DNA of 64,000 bases from Petrocella atlantisensis (GTDB lineage Bacteria; Bacillota; Clostridia; Lachnospirales; Vallitaleaceae). The notes under the pieces are model-generated. The model searched no databases and had not been told where the DNA came from. It saw only the letters and a program-made list of their open reading frames with translations. Location of the stretch: positions 2,662,001-2,726,000 of the forward strand of contig NZ_LR130778.1 in NCBI RefSeq assembly GCF_900538275.1, written 5' to 3'. Shown piece by piece: positions 8,661 through 18,381 of the stretch (positions are counted from its first letter, which is position 1; every line of letters starts with the position of its first letter). The translations under genes were made by a program, and so were the position numbers.

Positions 8661-10700
8661 ATGTCAAAAAAACACGGAGCTGAAAAAACACATCAAGGGG
8701 GTATGTCACAAACCAAAAAGGTTAATGGGAGCTTTAGACGTAAACTCATCTTTATCATTGTCATCCAAACACTTTTGGTGGTGACCCTCATCGTTCTGGC
8801 AAGTACGTTTAGTACTTTAGCAATCTTAAAAGGCAATCTAGAAAGAAATAGTAATGACGTTATTACTGAGATTGAAAGAGGGATTGACAATACTTTAGAT
8901 GACCTTAAAGGGGTCGCAGGCTATTTTTCAAATCAAGAAGACGTTATGTTATTGGCGACACAAGGTACACAAGAACGTGAAGTCCTAAATGCTTTTGAAA
9001 AGTTTTCAGATGCGTACCCGAATATCTTCAACATATACATGGCAACACCTGCAAAAGACATGTATCTCTATCCACCAACGCAACTACCTGAAGGTTATGA
9101 TCCTACAGAACGCGATTGGTATAAAGAGGCGGCTGCTAGTGGTGAAGTGAGTATATCAGACCCTTACGTGGATGCAGGTACAGAAACAGTTGTGTTTACA
9201 GTATCAAAAGCCATCATGTCTGGTGATGAGCTTGTTGGGGTATTTGCAGTGGATGTTTCCTTAGCAGAGTTATCACAAGCTCTGAATTCCATCGTTATTG
9301 GAAAAACCGGTTATCCGACCTTAATCGATAAAGAGTATAAGGTCTTAACCCATAAGGATAGCAGCTTATTAAATGAGTTGCTACCGGTGGAAATCATCGT
9401 AGAAGCCATGAAAAAGAATGACAGCAACCAACTTAGATACAATTATGATGGTGAATCCAAGATTGCCGTCTATAAGAAAATGGATAATATTAACATGTTT
9501 ATTTTAGCAGCATTACCTGTTTCAGACATTCAAGATGATATAAATGTTGTTATGTGGACAGGCATTGGACTTGGTGCCATCGCTTTAGTCGTATCCGGTG
9601 TTATAGCTTATTTTGTAGCGGTGTTCTTCACCAGAAGAATAAGGACCATAGCGGTTGGACTTGAAAAAGTCAGTCAAGGTGATCTAACCACGCATGTAAC
9701 TGTTAAATCCAATGATGAGCTTGAGTTGTTGGCAAATAGCTTAAACACAACAGTAGATAATTTGAAATATATCATAGGAGATATTCAGTCTGTAGCTAAC
9801 AAAGTGAATGATTCATCAAAAGTCTTAGCAGATACTTCTAATCAGACCAAAAACTCCGCTGTTGAAGTTACAAGAACCGCTGAGGAAATATCCAAAGGCG
9901 CTGTAGAACAAGCTGAGGAGTCAGAAGCGGGTGCTAGTATGACCAATACATTAGCAGAAGGCATCGATGAATTAACGGAAAGTACAAAGTTGATGGATGA
10001 ATTGGCATCAGACTCCAATAATTTAAATGATATGGGTGTCAAAGTGGTTAATGAGCTTCGAAACAAAACCTCAGAGAATGAGGTCGCAACCAAACGTGTT
10101 GAAACATCTATTCTTGAGTTGGACAGTAAGTCTAAAGAAATAGGCAATATTCTAGATACCATAACATCTATAGCAGCGCAAACCAATCTATTAGCACTCA
10201 ATGCATCCATTGAAGCGGCCAGAGCAGGCGAGCATGGCCGAGGGTTTGCGGTTGTAGCCGATGAGATTCGTAAACTTGCAGAAGATTCGAAAAATGCCAC
10301 ACAAGAGATTCAAGACATCGTTATCAACATACAGAATGAAAGTTCTCAAACAGTAGCGGTCATGAAAGATGTCAAGGACCGTGGTAAGGAGCAATCTATA
10401 GCAGTGGAACATGTAAACGAAGCTTTTAATTCAATTTCCAGCAATATTAAAGATATTACTTTGCAGATTGAATCTATTAATCGTCATATGCTTAAAATGA
10501 ACGATGATAAGGACAACATCGTTTTATCTATTACAAATATATCAGCCATATCTGAAGAGACAGCAGCTGCATCCGAAGAAGTGACCGCTTCAATGGATCA
10601 ACAACTGGAATCAACAGAAGAAGTGGCTAAACTGGCCAATGATCTGAATGAAATGGCTCACACTTTAAGAGAGTCCTTATCTAGGTTCACTCTTCAATAG
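8661..10700 (+). CDS. Methyl-accepting chemotaxis protein with dCache sensor domain
   Basis: A 679-residue transmembrane chemoreceptor. A basic N-terminus is followed by a first membrane helix (about 30-52). The extracellular double-Cache domain contains [20 protein letters not shown], typical of dCache_1 ligand pockets, many of which bind amino acids. A second helix lies around 300-325, then HAMP, then the methyl-accepting domain with the highly conserved hairpin tip [20 protein letters not shown]. It signals to CheA and the flagellar motor. The start at 8661 is preceded by GAAAGGA; an upstream in-frame ATG at 8595 would lengthen the cytoplasmic tail and is less likely. Confidence 0.95.
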   Translation: MSKKHGAEKTHQGGMSQTKKVNGSFRRKLIFIIVIQTLLVVTLIVLASTFSTLAILKGNLERNSNDVITEIERGIDNTLDDLKGVAGYFSNQEDVMLLATQGTQEREVLNAFEKFSDAYPNIFNIYMATPAKDMYLYPPTQLPEGYDPTERDWYKEAAASGEVSISDPYVDAGTETVVFTVSKAIMSGDELVGVFAVDVSLAELSQALNSIVIGKTGYPTLIDKEYKVLTHKDSSLLNELLPVEIIVEAMKKNDSNQLRYNYDGESKIAVYKKMDNINMFILAALPVSDIQDDINVVMWTGIGLGAIALVVSGVIAYFVAVFFTRRIRTIAVGLEKVSQGDLTTHVTVKSNDELELLANSLNTTVDNLKYIIGDIQSVANKVNDSSKVLADTSNQTKNSAVEVTRTAEEISKGAVEQAEESEAGASMTNTLAEGIDELTESTKLMDELASDSNNLNDMGVKVVNELRNKTSENEVATKRVETSILELDSKSKEIGNILDTITSIAAQTNLLALNASIEAARAGEHGRGFAVVADEIRKLAEDSKNATQEIQDIVINIQNESSQTVAVMKDVKDRGKEQSIAVEHVNEAFNSISSNIKDITLQIESINRHMLKMNDDKDNIVLSITNISAISEETAAASEEVTASMDQQLESTEEVAKLANDLNEMAHTLRESLSRFTLQ

Positions 10701-10747
10701 ATTTTAGTTAGAAGTTATACAAAGATTCATTAATATGCATTCATGAG

Positions 10748-10783
10748 GTCTCTAAGTTCAAAAAAAACTTAGAGACTTTTTTT
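10748..10783 (+). terminator. Terminator of the chemoreceptor gene
   Basis: GTCTCTAAGTT (10748-10758) pairs perfectly with AACTTAGAGAC (10766-10776), then seven T residues. The reverse strand lacks a matching T run, so it works on the + strand only. Confidence 0.92.
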
Positions 10784-10802
10784 GAAAAGTTTGATATGTA
10801 AG

Positions 10803-10942
10803 GGGTCCCATGAAAACCCTTCCACAGTCTGTATGATTACGGTCTCCGATTGGTGCATCCATGCACCAAAAGTCGACGGTCAGCATCCATGCTGACGAGC
10901 TCCATCACACAGTCTGATTCCAGGAACTTCATGGTCGACGTT
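10803..10942 (-). repeat. GGA-rich structured repeat, copy A (candidate small RNA)
   Basis: Read on the - strand, this stretch aligns with 21373-21480 (+) over its whole length, apart from an extra hairpin block of about 35 nt. Two hairpins carry the loop ATGGAT: one at 10850-10869 (stem TTGGTGC/GCACCAA) and one at 10879-10896 (stem GTCAGC/GCTGAC). Seven GGA triplets are present on this strand. The ends pair (CCATGAA with TTCATGG). It fills most of a 384-bp gene-free gap. No own terminator is visible on the - strand and only a poor promoter. It could be a CsrA-binding RNA or a small mobile repeat. Confidence 0.75.
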
Positions 10943-11084
10943 GGCTAAAATTACGTAAATTATATACGATTCTTTTAAAAGTTATTGGGGAGAGTTGAGT
11001 TACAAACATATCTAAGGTATGATTAAGTTTGAAAAACCATGAACTCTATATAAAGAGAATATTATATGAAAGTGGAGAACAAAC

Positions 11085-11747
11085 ATGCCAAAAAAATATT
11101 ATGCAGTCAGACAAGGGTTAGAAAAAGGTATATTTAAGACATGGGCGGAATGCCAAGCAAGTACAAAGGGCTATTCAGGTGCAGAGTTTAAAAGTTTCAA
11201 AACCTTAGAAGAAGCGGAATCCTATATGAAGATAGATCAGACCTCTCCAATGAATCATCATGTAAATGGGGATGCTAGTATAAAAGAAGTTGAAATAAAT
11301 GAAGCGGGAATAGCGAAAGCCTATGTGGATGGGAGTTATGATCATAGTACAAAACGTTATGCAGGCGGTGCGGTTATTCTTATTGGAGAAGAAGAGATTC
11401 ATATTAATGAGGCCGGTGATGATACTGAACTGGCCACGATGAGAAATGTGGCAGGAGAACTACTAGGTGCCATAAGAGCCATGGAATGGGTATACAATCA
11501 TAAAGACGCAATGGGCATAGAGAAATTGATTCTCTATCATGACTATGAAGGTATAGCCAAATGGGCAACAAAAGGATGGCAGGCTAAGAAAAAGGGGACA
11601 CAGCAATATGTGACACTATTTAATAAATACAGCACATCCTATCCGATTGAATTTGTAAAAGTTCTGGCGCACTCTGGAGATTATTATAATGAACTGGCAG
11701 ATCAGCTGGCAAAAAAAGCGCTGGGTATAGAAAACGGTATGCTATAA
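11085..11747 (+). CDS. rnhA: Ribonuclease HI with N-terminal viroplasmin-like domain
   Basis: A 220-residue two-domain protein. Residues 1-50 form a caulimovirus viroplasmin-type module (KKYYAVRQG, GIFKTWAECQ, FKSFKTLEEAESYM) that binds RNA-DNA hybrid or double-stranded RNA. After a linker, residues about 75-218 are the RNase H fold, with the first catalytic aspartate in AYVDGSYD, a glutamate in AGELLGAI, an aspartate in YHDYEG and the final AHSGDYYNELADQLAK. It removes RNA from RNA-DNA hybrids. The architecture is that of eukaryotic-type RNase H1 and is common in Clostridia. It is monocistronic as far as visible. Confidence 0.93.
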   Translation: MPKKYYAVRQGLEKGIFKTWAECQASTKGYSGAEFKSFKTLEEAESYMKIDQTSPMNHHVNGDASIKEVEINEAGIAKAYVDGSYDHSTKRYAGGAVILIGEEEIHINEAGDDTELATMRNVAGELLGAIRAMEWVYNHKDAMGIEKLILYHDYEGIAKWATKGWQAKKKGTQQYVTLFNKYSTSYPIEFVKVLAHSGDYYNELADQLAKKALGIENGML

Positions 11748-11912
11748 ATGAGTGAACACTTTATCTACATTAAAGTTTCATTAAATTATTTTTAATGAAA
11801 TACTTATGGAATTTTATTAGAATAAAGGTTAAAATAATAACAATGGATAGGCATAGTATAGAAACATAATTATGACCCTCTACCATGGATTTATAGAAAT
11901 GGGATGTGAAGC

Positions 11913-12674
11913 ATGATAAAAATCAAGGATGTTGGAAAAACATATGGTAATGGTAACATTGCTGTAGAAGCTTTAAAGCAGGTTAATCTTAATATAGAAA
12001 AAGGTGAATTTATTTCTATTATGGGTCCATCAGGTTCGGGAAAGTCAACGCTCATGAATTTGATTGGATGCCTAGACCGGGTAACTTGTGGGGATTATCA
12101 TTTAGAAAATGTGAATGTAGCCACTTTGGATGACAATGAGCTGGCATCCATACGAAATAAGAAGATTGGTTTTGTTTTCCAGTCATTCAATCTGCTGCCT
12201 AGGATTTCTGCTCTGAAAAATGTGGAATTACCTATGATCTACGCCGGAGTTCACTATAAGGAGCGTAAGGTAAGAGGTATGGAAGCCATGCATCGGGTTG
12301 GTCTAGCAGATCGTATGGATCACAAACCCAACGAAATGTCAGGCGGTCAAAAACAGCGTGTGGCCATAGCTAGAGCTTTGGTCAACCGACCGGCCATTAT
12401 ATTAGCGGATGAGCCTACTGGGAACCTAGACTCAGTTTCATCAGAAGAAATCATGGCAGAGTTTCAAAAACTCAATGAAGAAGGGGTCACGGTCATCATC
12501 GTTACCCACGAGCCGGATATTGCAGAGCATACCAAGCGTGTCATTACATTCGCTGACGGCTATTTAACCAGTGACCGTATGGTTGAGAAACCGATACAGG
12601 CTCTTGATATATTAAAACAAAAAGAAAAAGCGCTGAATGCGTCATTAAATGGAGGAAACAAGGATGAGAGATGA
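11913..12674 (+). CDS. ABC transporter ATP-binding protein (MacB/LolD type)
   Basis: A 253-residue ATPase. It has Walker A GPSGSGKST, the Q-loop in FVFQSFNLL, the ABC signature MSGGQKQR, Walker B IILADEPTGNLD, and the H-loop histidine in VTHEPD. The LLPRISALKNVELP segment is typical of the MacB/LolD subfamily, which powers export or mechanotransmission and not import. The last 11 bp overlap the next gene. Together with the adaptor and FtsX-like permease downstream it makes a MacAB-like system. Confidence 0.93.
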   Translation: MIKIKDVGKTYGNGNIAVEALKQVNLNIEKGEFISIMGPSGSGKSTLMNLIGCLDRVTCGDYHLENVNVATLDDNELASIRNKKIGFVFQSFNLLPRISALKNVELPMIYAGVHYKERKVRGMEAMHRVGLADRMDHKPNEMSGGQKQRVAIARALVNRPAIILADEPTGNLDSVSSEEIMAEFQKLNEEGVTVIIVTHEPDIAEHTKRVITFADGYLTSDRMVEKPIQALDILKQKEKALNASLNGGNKDER

Positions 12675-13482
12675 AGAGAACAAAATGGATACAAATGAAG
12701 TGGAAGAAAACAAGGGTATGCATGAAACAAAGGAAACTAATGAAATAAATGAGATATATGAAAATGAAGGCATGGAAGAAGTTAATGCTTCACCAATAGT
12801 CAAGATGGCAAATATTATCTTCGCACCGACGGAGGCTTTCAAAGCCATCAAATCCAAACCCAACTGGTTCATTCCCTTGCTAATTACAATGTTAGCACCT
12901 ATTGTTTATTATTTGGTTTGTTGGGGACAGTTTGAAGTAACCATGATTAGGGAAATTGAAAAGCAACTGGAAGGCACCGGTCAAGTCGTGACTGAAAGTA
13001 TGATGGAATTGCCTTTAACCATAGCAAAGGTATCTACTTTTGTTTTTACGCCTATTGGTGTTATTATTGGCATGTTGTTTGTTGCTTTTGTTTATTTTGT
13101 TGTGGCTAAGATCATAAAATCACCGGCTGGATTTAAGCAAATTTTTTCCATGACGGTACATATAGGTATATTATCTGTATTTACATGGTTGATCATGATG
13201 GTTATGACCCTAATCAAAGGAGAAATGCCAACCGTATCCGTAACAAGTCTTTCCAGCTTACTACCTGAATCTATGAACGGATCCGTCTTATCGGCTGTAT
13301 TGGCACCGATTGAAGTCATTAGTCTTTGGAGCCTATACATCACATACATAGGACTTAGAATTGTAGCAAGTTTTAGTAAAAAAGCAGCAGGTATAACAGT
13401 AGGGTTGTCCTTCTTGTTTGGGGCATCCATATCCGTCATTACCGTATTGCTGACTAATATGGCATCATCGATGCAAATGTAA
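12664..13482 (+). CDS. YIP1-family integral membrane protein
   Basis: A 272-residue protein with a strongly charged N-terminal tail (about residues 1-42, rich in Glu, Asn, Lys and Met), then a Yip1-like domain starting at FAPTEAFKAIKSKPNW and containing about five membrane helices. The ATG at 12664 is preceded by GGAGG; an in-frame ATG at 12649 overlaps that site. Bacterial YIP1 proteins often accompany MacAB-type export operons, where their role is unknown. The overlap with the ATPase gene indicates coupling. Confidence 0.75.
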   Translation: MRDEENKMDTNEVEENKGMHETKETNEINEIYENEGMEEVNASPIVKMANIIFAPTEAFKAIKSKPNWFIPLLITMLAPIVYYLVCWGQFEVTMIREIEKQLEGTGQVVTESMMELPLTIAKVSTFVFTPIGVIIGMLFVAFVYFVVAKIIKSPAGFKQIFSMTVHIGILSVFTWLIMMVMTLIKGEMPTVSVTSLSSLLPESMNGSVLSAVLAPIEVISLWSLYITYIGLRIVASFSKKAAGITVGLSFLFGASISVITVLLTNMASSMQM

Positions 13483-13494
13483 GGGGTTGTAGAA

Positions 13495-14853
13495 TTGAAG
13501 AAAAAAATCTTAATTGCTGTATTCATCATAGGTATCATAGCCATTATGATTGTTTACAATTTAAATAAAGATACGACAGGAGAAGGTGGATTTGGTGGCG
13601 GAAAAGCTCAAGAAGTCGAGGTTACAGCCATACAACGTGAGGATTTATATTCCAGTATACTTATAACCGGCACTGTTATGGAAAGTAATAAATGGGAAGT
13701 CATCTCAAACACACCTCTTCAGATTAAAGAAGTGCTGGTTGAAGTCGGTGATTATGTGACTATAGGACAAGCATTATTTACAGTGGACATGACGGATCTT
13801 GAAGCGGAACTTAAGCAAGCAAAGCTTAACTATGATATACAAACCTTACAATTGGAGAAGCTTCGAAGCCAATCATCTACATCAACGGCAATGGGGGGTG
13901 AAATAGCCCTAGAGTTATCCAGATTATCTGTCAGTACAGCAGAAAAATTTTTAGAAGAACAACGTATGAACCTCGAAAAAAGTCGTATCCTACTAAACGA
14001 AGGTTTTATCTCACAAGAGGAATATAATACGATGACGAAGGCGGTAGAAGAAGCCGAAAATCAATTAGCAACTTCAAAGTTAGATTTGAAAAGAGCTGAA
14101 GATGATTTGGCAGCGCTACTAAAAAGCAATAATCAAGCCAATCAATCCACACAAATTGATGTAACAATTCAAGTGAAAAATCTTGAAAGCTTAAAAATGA
14201 ACATAACCACCTTAGAAAACCATATCCAAGAAATATCAGATCTAACCTATGCAACAGGCGAAGGTGTTGTGACAGAAGTACATATATCAAAAGGTGAGCA
14301 GTCACCTAGCCTTGCACCTATGTTGACCTTAATGGATATGAACAAAATGAAGGTAGCAGCAAATCTAAGGGAATATGACATTAAGGATATTGTTATTGGC
14401 CAAAAGGTTCTAATTACAGGAGATGCGATATCAAAATCCGCATCCGTCGAAGGTGAAGTATCTTTTATAGCGCCAAAGGCAGTTCAAGCACTCGTGAATG
14501 GCAAAGAGGCAACAACAGTACCCATTGAAATTACGATTACAAAAGATATGGATCAATTAAAGCCGGGTTATACAGCTGACTGTGAGATTACCACATCCTT
14601 TAAGGAACAAGTATTGGTGGCTTCTTATGATATGTTTAAGGATGATAGGGACAACAATAAGTTGGCTTATGTCGTTACAGAAGATGGCACTGTAGAGGAA
14701 AGGGTTGTCGAATTGGGGATTGTTTCTGATTTTGATGCTGAGGTTGTGGAAGGATTAGAAGAAGGTGAGCTTGTTATTAACAACCCATCTCTCAGTCTAA
14801 AAGACGGTATAAAAGTAAAAATTGTCAATGATCTAGAGAAAGAAGGCATGTAA
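13495..14853 (+). CDS. Efflux adaptor (membrane fusion protein, MacA/HlyD type)
   Basis: A 452-residue protein starting at a TTG codon 7 bp after AAGGGGT. The N-terminal helix (about residues 4-21) anchors it in the membrane and a glycine-rich stretch follows. The lipoyl half-motif VLVEVGDYVTIGQALFTVD, a long coiled-coil hairpin (about residues 100-250, Leu/Glu/Lys-rich) and a second lipoyl half with a beta-barrel are in the expected order. It links the ABC permease to the extracellular side. No outer membrane partner is expected in a Gram-positive cell. Confidence 0.88.
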   Translation: MKKKILIAVFIIGIIAIMIVYNLNKDTTGEGGFGGGKAQEVEVTAIQREDLYSSILITGTVMESNKWEVISNTPLQIKEVLVEVGDYVTIGQALFTVDMTDLEAELKQAKLNYDIQTLQLEKLRSQSSTSTAMGGEIALELSRLSVSTAEKFLEEQRMNLEKSRILLNEGFISQEEYNTMTKAVEEAENQLATSKLDLKRAEDDLAALLKSNNQANQSTQIDVTIQVKNLESLKMNITTLENHIQEISDLTYATGEGVVTEVHISKGEQSPSLAPMLTLMDMNKMKVAANLREYDIKDIVIGQKVLITGDAISKSASVEGEVSFIAPKAVQALVNGKEATTVPIEITITKDMDQLKPGYTADCEITTSFKEQVLVASYDMFKDDRDNNKLAYVVTEDGTVEERVVELGIVSDFDAEVVEGLEEGELVINNPSLSLKDGIKVKIVNDLEKEGM

Positions 14854-14854
14854 T

Positions 14855-16063
14855 ATGCATTTGACAGAAAACTTCAAACAGGCTTTCTTGAGTTTGACCA
14901 CCAATAAGTTAAGGTCTATTCTGACGATGCTAGGCATCATTATGGGTGTTTTTTCTATAGTTGCTATTATGGCCATCAGTAACGCCACTAAGGTTTATAT
15001 TTCTTCAGAACTTGGAAAGCTTGGTGCAAACACTATCATCATACAAAGTACCGGTTCAGACATTGAAGACAGAGATCGACTTACCATGAAAGATATGGAC
15101 AGCATCGTACGAGGTGTAGATGAAGTTGAGAATATTACAGCTGCAGCAACCTTTTATTCCAGCATTCGCTTGGAAGATGGGAATCGAGATGCTTTGGTGG
15201 CAGGTGCCACCTCACAGTACACCAGTTTTCAAACCATCGATCTTCTGGAAGGCAGATTTATATCAGGATCAGATATTGAAGGTCAAAGAAGGGTTATTAT
15301 AGTTCCGGATACCTTTGCCAGAGAATATTTCAACAGAACAGATATTTTAGGTGAAGAAGTAAGATTAACCAATGGCTATGGTGACATCATGAAGATGAAA
15401 GTAATTGGTGTCTTAAATACAGAAGACGACTTATTCTCATCCTTACTCGAGGGCATTGAGTTTCCGGTGGAAGTGATTGCACCCATCACAACGATGCAAT
15501 CATTTTTTGGGACAGAGTATGTGGATCAGATTCAGGTCTCTATCGACCCGGAAGCCAACCTTGCATCAGCGGGCAGTCGAATCATAAGGCTATTAGAATT
15601 CGTTCATGACAACCAGGATAAATATTTAGCCACCAGTGTGGAAGACATACAAAAATCAGTGAGTGGTATATTAAATGTCATATCCATGGTGTTGTTAGTT
15701 ATTGCAATCATTACCCTTGTTGTTGGCGGTATTGGTATCATCAACATATTATTGGTTTCAGTAACGGAGCGGATAAGAGAAATAGGCATTCGAAAAGCCA
15801 TTGGTGCCAAAAAAAGGGATATTGTCCTGCAGTTTTTAACAGAATCCATATTGATGACCGGATTTAGCGGCCTGATTGGCATATTTCTTGGTATTTTAAC
15901 AGGTGCCATTATTTCAAGTGTAATCAAGATTCCACCGGTGGTGGATATCAAAACCACTGTAATTGCCTTTATCGGTTCTATAGTACTGGGTATTATCTTT
16001 GGTGTATATCCGGCAAAAAAAGCAGCAGACCTAGACCCCATAGAATCCTTACGTTATGAGTAA
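14855..16063 (+). CDS. ABC transporter permease (MacB/FtsX type)
   Basis: A 402-residue permease with a first helix near the N-terminus (the segment LTMLGIIMGVFSIVAIMAI), a large extracytoplasmic MacB periplasmic-core domain (about residues 45-265) and three C-terminal helices. The conserved block RIREIGIRKAIGAKKRDI sits between helices 2 and 3, and the final PAKKAADLDPIESLRYE is a family hallmark. It starts one base after the adaptor stop codon. The complex likely exports a peptide or hydrophobic compound. No substrate gene is adjacent. Confidence 0.92.
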   Translation: MHLTENFKQAFLSLTTNKLRSILTMLGIIMGVFSIVAIMAISNATKVYISSELGKLGANTIIIQSTGSDIEDRDRLTMKDMDSIVRGVDEVENITAAATFYSSIRLEDGNRDALVAGATSQYTSFQTIDLLEGRFISGSDIEGQRRVIIVPDTFAREYFNRTDILGEEVRLTNGYGDIMKMKVIGVLNTEDDLFSSLLEGIEFPVEVIAPITTMQSFFGTEYVDQIQVSIDPEANLASAGSRIIRLLEFVHDNQDKYLATSVEDIQKSVSGILNVISMVLLVIAIITLVVGGIGIINILLVSVTERIREIGIRKAIGAKKRDIVLQFLTESILMTGFSGLIGIFLGILTGAIISSVIKIPPVVDIKTTVIAFIGSIVLGIIFGVYPAKKAADLDPIESLRYE

Positions 16064-16065
16064 AA

Positions 16066-16179
16066 TTTAAGCTGTCTTATCAAAATAGTTAAAGTTATCG
16101 TAATCAAGAATAGTTGCAAACGCATCAATGCAATCTATACTTGAATACGATTAGTGAAACTTTGATAAGACGGCTTAAA
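16066..16179 (+). ncRNA. Structured RNA element, copy 1 (unrecognised motif)
   Basis: A 19-bp outer stem (16066-16084 with 16161-16179, one U-G pair) encloses ATAGTTAAAGTT, an inner stem (ATCGTA and TCAAG pairing with CTTGA and TACGAT), an apical hairpin TTGCA/TGCAA with loop AACGCATCAA, and the 3' strand TTAGTGAAAC. The same arrangement with different stem sequences occurs at 19996-20118. The element starts 3 bp after the ABC permease stop codon and lies upstream of the flagellar rod genes. It may be a 3' end structure, a leader or a stand-alone RNA. The strand is uncertain because the stems are symmetric. Confidence 0.55.
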
Positions 16180-16213
16180 TTAATAAGTCGCCAAAAAAAA
16201 CCTCTGATTCTAT

Positions 16214-16240
16214 TAATATTTAAGGAGAATGGTACGATAT
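16214..16240 (+). promoter_or_regulatory. Possible sigma-28-type promoter for flgF/flgG
   Basis: TAAT (16214-16217), 15 bp, then TACGATAT (16233-16240) resembles the flagellar consensus TAAA-N15-GCCGATAT. The first two bases of the -10 element deviate, so this is weaker than the other sites in the window. Confidence 0.4.
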
Positions 16241-16275
16241 AGATAAGAGAATACAAATACTAATGAGGTGGCATA

Positions 16276-17046
16276 ATGTTTAGAGGTCTATATACAGCTT
16301 ATACGGGTATGAGAAGTCAACAAGAAAAGATGGATACCATCTCTAATAATCTTGCAAATGTAGATACTGCCGGATACAAAAAAGATCAAGTAGTATCAGC
16401 GTCATTTAAAGAAATGTTGACCCTAAAAATAAACGACCCTGAAGTTCCCTACAGTACGTCTATAGGTAAAATGAGCCTTGGTATCAGTTCGCAAGAAATA
16501 CATACAGATCACTTACAGGGTTCTATGAAGCAGACAGACGAGAGCCTTAATATAGCATTACAAGGTCAAGGCATGATTAAGGTAGGACGCATGAATGAAG
16601 ACGGCACTATGACGGAAAGATATACGAGAGACGGATCATTTATGTTGGATCAAGAAGGACGCTTGGTTACAAGTGAGGGTCTCTTTGTCTTAGGTGAGGA
16701 AAATACAGTACTGACTTTGGATCAATATGATGTGCGTATTAACAAAGATGGTAGTATATATTCGAATGAGGTACGTTTAGGTCAGATACAAATTGTCGGC
16801 ATAGAAGATACAAAAACCTTACGAAAAGAGGGCGGAAGTTTATATGTCGGAACAGAAGAGACAGTAGAAATTCCATTTGTAGGAACGGCAGAGCAAGGCT
16901 TTTTGGAAAGCTCCAATGCCAATAGTATTGAAGAGATGATTAACATGATTAATGTTATGCGTACCTATGAATCCAATCAGAAAATTATTCAGACTTACGA
17001 TGCAACCATGGAGAAAGTGGTCAACAACGTTGGTTCTATTAGATGA
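16276..17046 (+). CDS. flgF: Flagellar rod protein, FlgF/FlhO-like
   Basis: A 256-residue axial protein. The N-terminal rod signature (FRGLYTAYTGMRSQQEKMDT, then ISNNLANVDTAGYKK) and the C-terminal helix (IEEMINMINVMRTYESNQKI) are the paired coiled-coil ends of the rod/hook family. The middle contains the FlgE/F/G beta domain with TRDGSFMLDQEGRLVT. It corresponds in place and size to B. subtilis FlhO and builds the distal or proximal rod. It is exported by the flagellar type III apparatus without a cleaved signal. It forms an operon with the next two genes. Confidence 0.88.
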   Translation: MFRGLYTAYTGMRSQQEKMDTISNNLANVDTAGYKKDQVVSASFKEMLTLKINDPEVPYSTSIGKMSLGISSQEIHTDHLQGSMKQTDESLNIALQGQGMIKVGRMNEDGTMTERYTRDGSFMLDQEGRLVTSEGLFVLGEENTVLTLDQYDVRINKDGSIYSNEVRLGQIQIVGIEDTKTLRKEGGSLYVGTEETVEIPFVGTAEQGFLESSNANSIEEMINMINVMRTYESNQKIIQTYDATMEKVVNNVGSIR

Positions 17047-17079
17047 TGAACGTGTAAACCAATAGGAGGTAGATTTAAT

Positions 17080-17889
17080 ATGATGAGATCGTTATGGACC
17101 GCTGCATCTGGTATGAAAACTCAGCAGGCAACCGTTGATAGCATAGCCAATAACCTATCGAATGTGAACACGGTAGGCTTCAAAAAAGAACGTTTGGAAT
17201 TCAAATCCTTATTATATGAAACCATGAAAAATGCTGGCGATATTGCCAATGGTGGCAGTCCGGTTAATTTGCAAGTCGGTCATGGTGTTAGAACAGTTGC
17301 TTCTGTTAAATCTTTTACTCAAGGTACTTTTGAACGTACGGAAGGACCACTTGATTTTGCAATCGAGGGAGATGGATTCTTTGCGCTCATGGATGTAAAT
17401 GGAAATCCGATTTATACCAGAGATGGCAGTTTTAAGACATCTATTTTGGATGGAGAACTTATGTTGACCAGTTCAACAGGACGCCCTGTTTTGGGTATTG
17501 ATGGAGAACCGATTGTATTTGATGAAACCGTTGTTGCAGATAAATTGTCGGTGGATGAACAAGGTATTTTCTCAACAATCGTGGATGGTGACCGCGTTGA
17601 CCTTGGTTTACAATTACAAGTTGTACAATTTCAGAATTCACAAGGCCTAAAGACAATCGGTGGTGGCTTTTATGAGCAGACGGTTGCGTCAGGGATTCCT
17701 ATTATAGAAGTAGATAATGAAGAAACGGAAGGCAGCATGGTCGTTCAAGGTGCTTTAGAAGCATCTAATGTACAGGCAGTAGAGGAAATGGTTAAACTGA
17801 TTGTAGCTCAAAGAGCCTATGAGCTCAGCTCAAAAGCGATTCAGAGTTCAGATGAGATGTTGCAACGTGCCAATGAATTGAAGCGGTAG
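17080..17889 (+). CDS. flgG: Flagellar distal rod protein FlgG/FlhP-like
   Basis: A 269-residue rod protein with N-terminus LWTAASGMKTQQATVDSIAN followed by NNLSNVNTVGFKKERLEF, a FlgG-type middle (TEGPLDFAIEGDGFF, YTRDGSFK) and C-terminus VQAVEEMVKLIVAQRAYELS. The NTVGFKK motif and the length fit FlgG better than FlgF. It follows the previous rod gene by 33 bp with its own AGGAGGT. The two genes match the flhO-flhP pair of Bacillus. The product assembles on the rod before the hook. Confidence 0.9.
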   Translation: MMRSLWTAASGMKTQQATVDSIANNLSNVNTVGFKKERLEFKSLLYETMKNAGDIANGGSPVNLQVGHGVRTVASVKSFTQGTFERTEGPLDFAIEGDGFFALMDVNGNPIYTRDGSFKTSILDGELMLTSSTGRPVLGIDGEPIVFDETVVADKLSVDEQGIFSTIVDGDRVDLGLQLQVVQFQNSQGLKTIGGGFYEQTVASGIPIIEVDNEETEGSMVVQGALEASNVQAVEEMVKLIVAQRAYELSSKAIQSSDEMLQRANELKR

Positions 17890-17898
17890 GTGAGTAAG

Positions 17899-18240
17899 AT
17901 GGAAATTAGTGGACTGGGTAGTAGCTTTTTAAACACTTTAACAAGTGCTGAGACGACAAAAAGCAAAGTTGAAGATGAAAATTTTCAGAATATTATAAAA
18001 AAAGCGATGGAAGACAAAGATGATGAAGCGCTAAAAGATGCTTGTGCAGAATTTGAATCTTATTATTTAAACAAGGTATTTTCAGAGATGCGCAAATCCA
18101 TTCCAAAGTCCGGCCTTTATGAAGAGAGTCAAGGACGGAATATCTATGAAGACATGCTTTATGAAGCTTACTCCAAAGAGATTTCTAAGGGACAGGGCGC
18201 CGGCATTAAAGATATGTTATACCAACAACTAAAGAAATAA
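17899..18240 (+). CDS. flgJ: Rod-binding protein (FlgJ N-terminal domain)
   Basis: A 113-residue protein (116 if the GTG at 17890 is used). It matches the rod-binding half of FlgJ: ACAEFESYYLNKVFSEMRKS and LYEESQGRNIYEDMLYEAYS are the characteristic helices. The muramidase domain of proteobacterial FlgJ is absent, as is usual in Firmicutes. It likely caps and assembles the rod. AGGTGAG just before the ATG at 17899 overlaps the GTG, so I favour the ATG. It ends the rod operon ahead of a terminator. Confidence 0.85.
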   Translation: MEISGLGSSFLNTLTSAETTKSKVEDENFQNIIKKAMEDKDDEALKDACAEFESYYLNKVFSEMRKSIPKSGLYEESQGRNIYEDMLYEAYSKEISKGQGAGIKDMLYQQLKK

Positions 18241-18276
18241 GTAAAAATAAGAATGAAGAAATAAGAAATAAGAAAT

Positions 18277-18316
18277 AAGACTGCGCTTCTTAGATAATAG
18301 GAAAGCAGTCTTTCTA
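18277..18316 (+). terminator. Terminator of the rod operon
   Basis: AAGACTGC (18277-18284) pairs with GCAGTCTT (18305-18312) around a 20-nt loop, then TTTCTATTT. A short AGAAATA tandem repeat precedes it. Confidence 0.75.
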
Positions 18317-18381
18317 TTTGAATGTATTTCATGTTATAATACGAAAACAGATGATAACGACAAAAGGCTAGGAGAAAAACA

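Noticed and set aside
10748-10783. Bidirectional terminator that could end the - strand repeat RNA
   Set aside because: On the - strand the hairpin is followed by CTCATG and not by a T run, so it cannot serve as an intrinsic terminator there.
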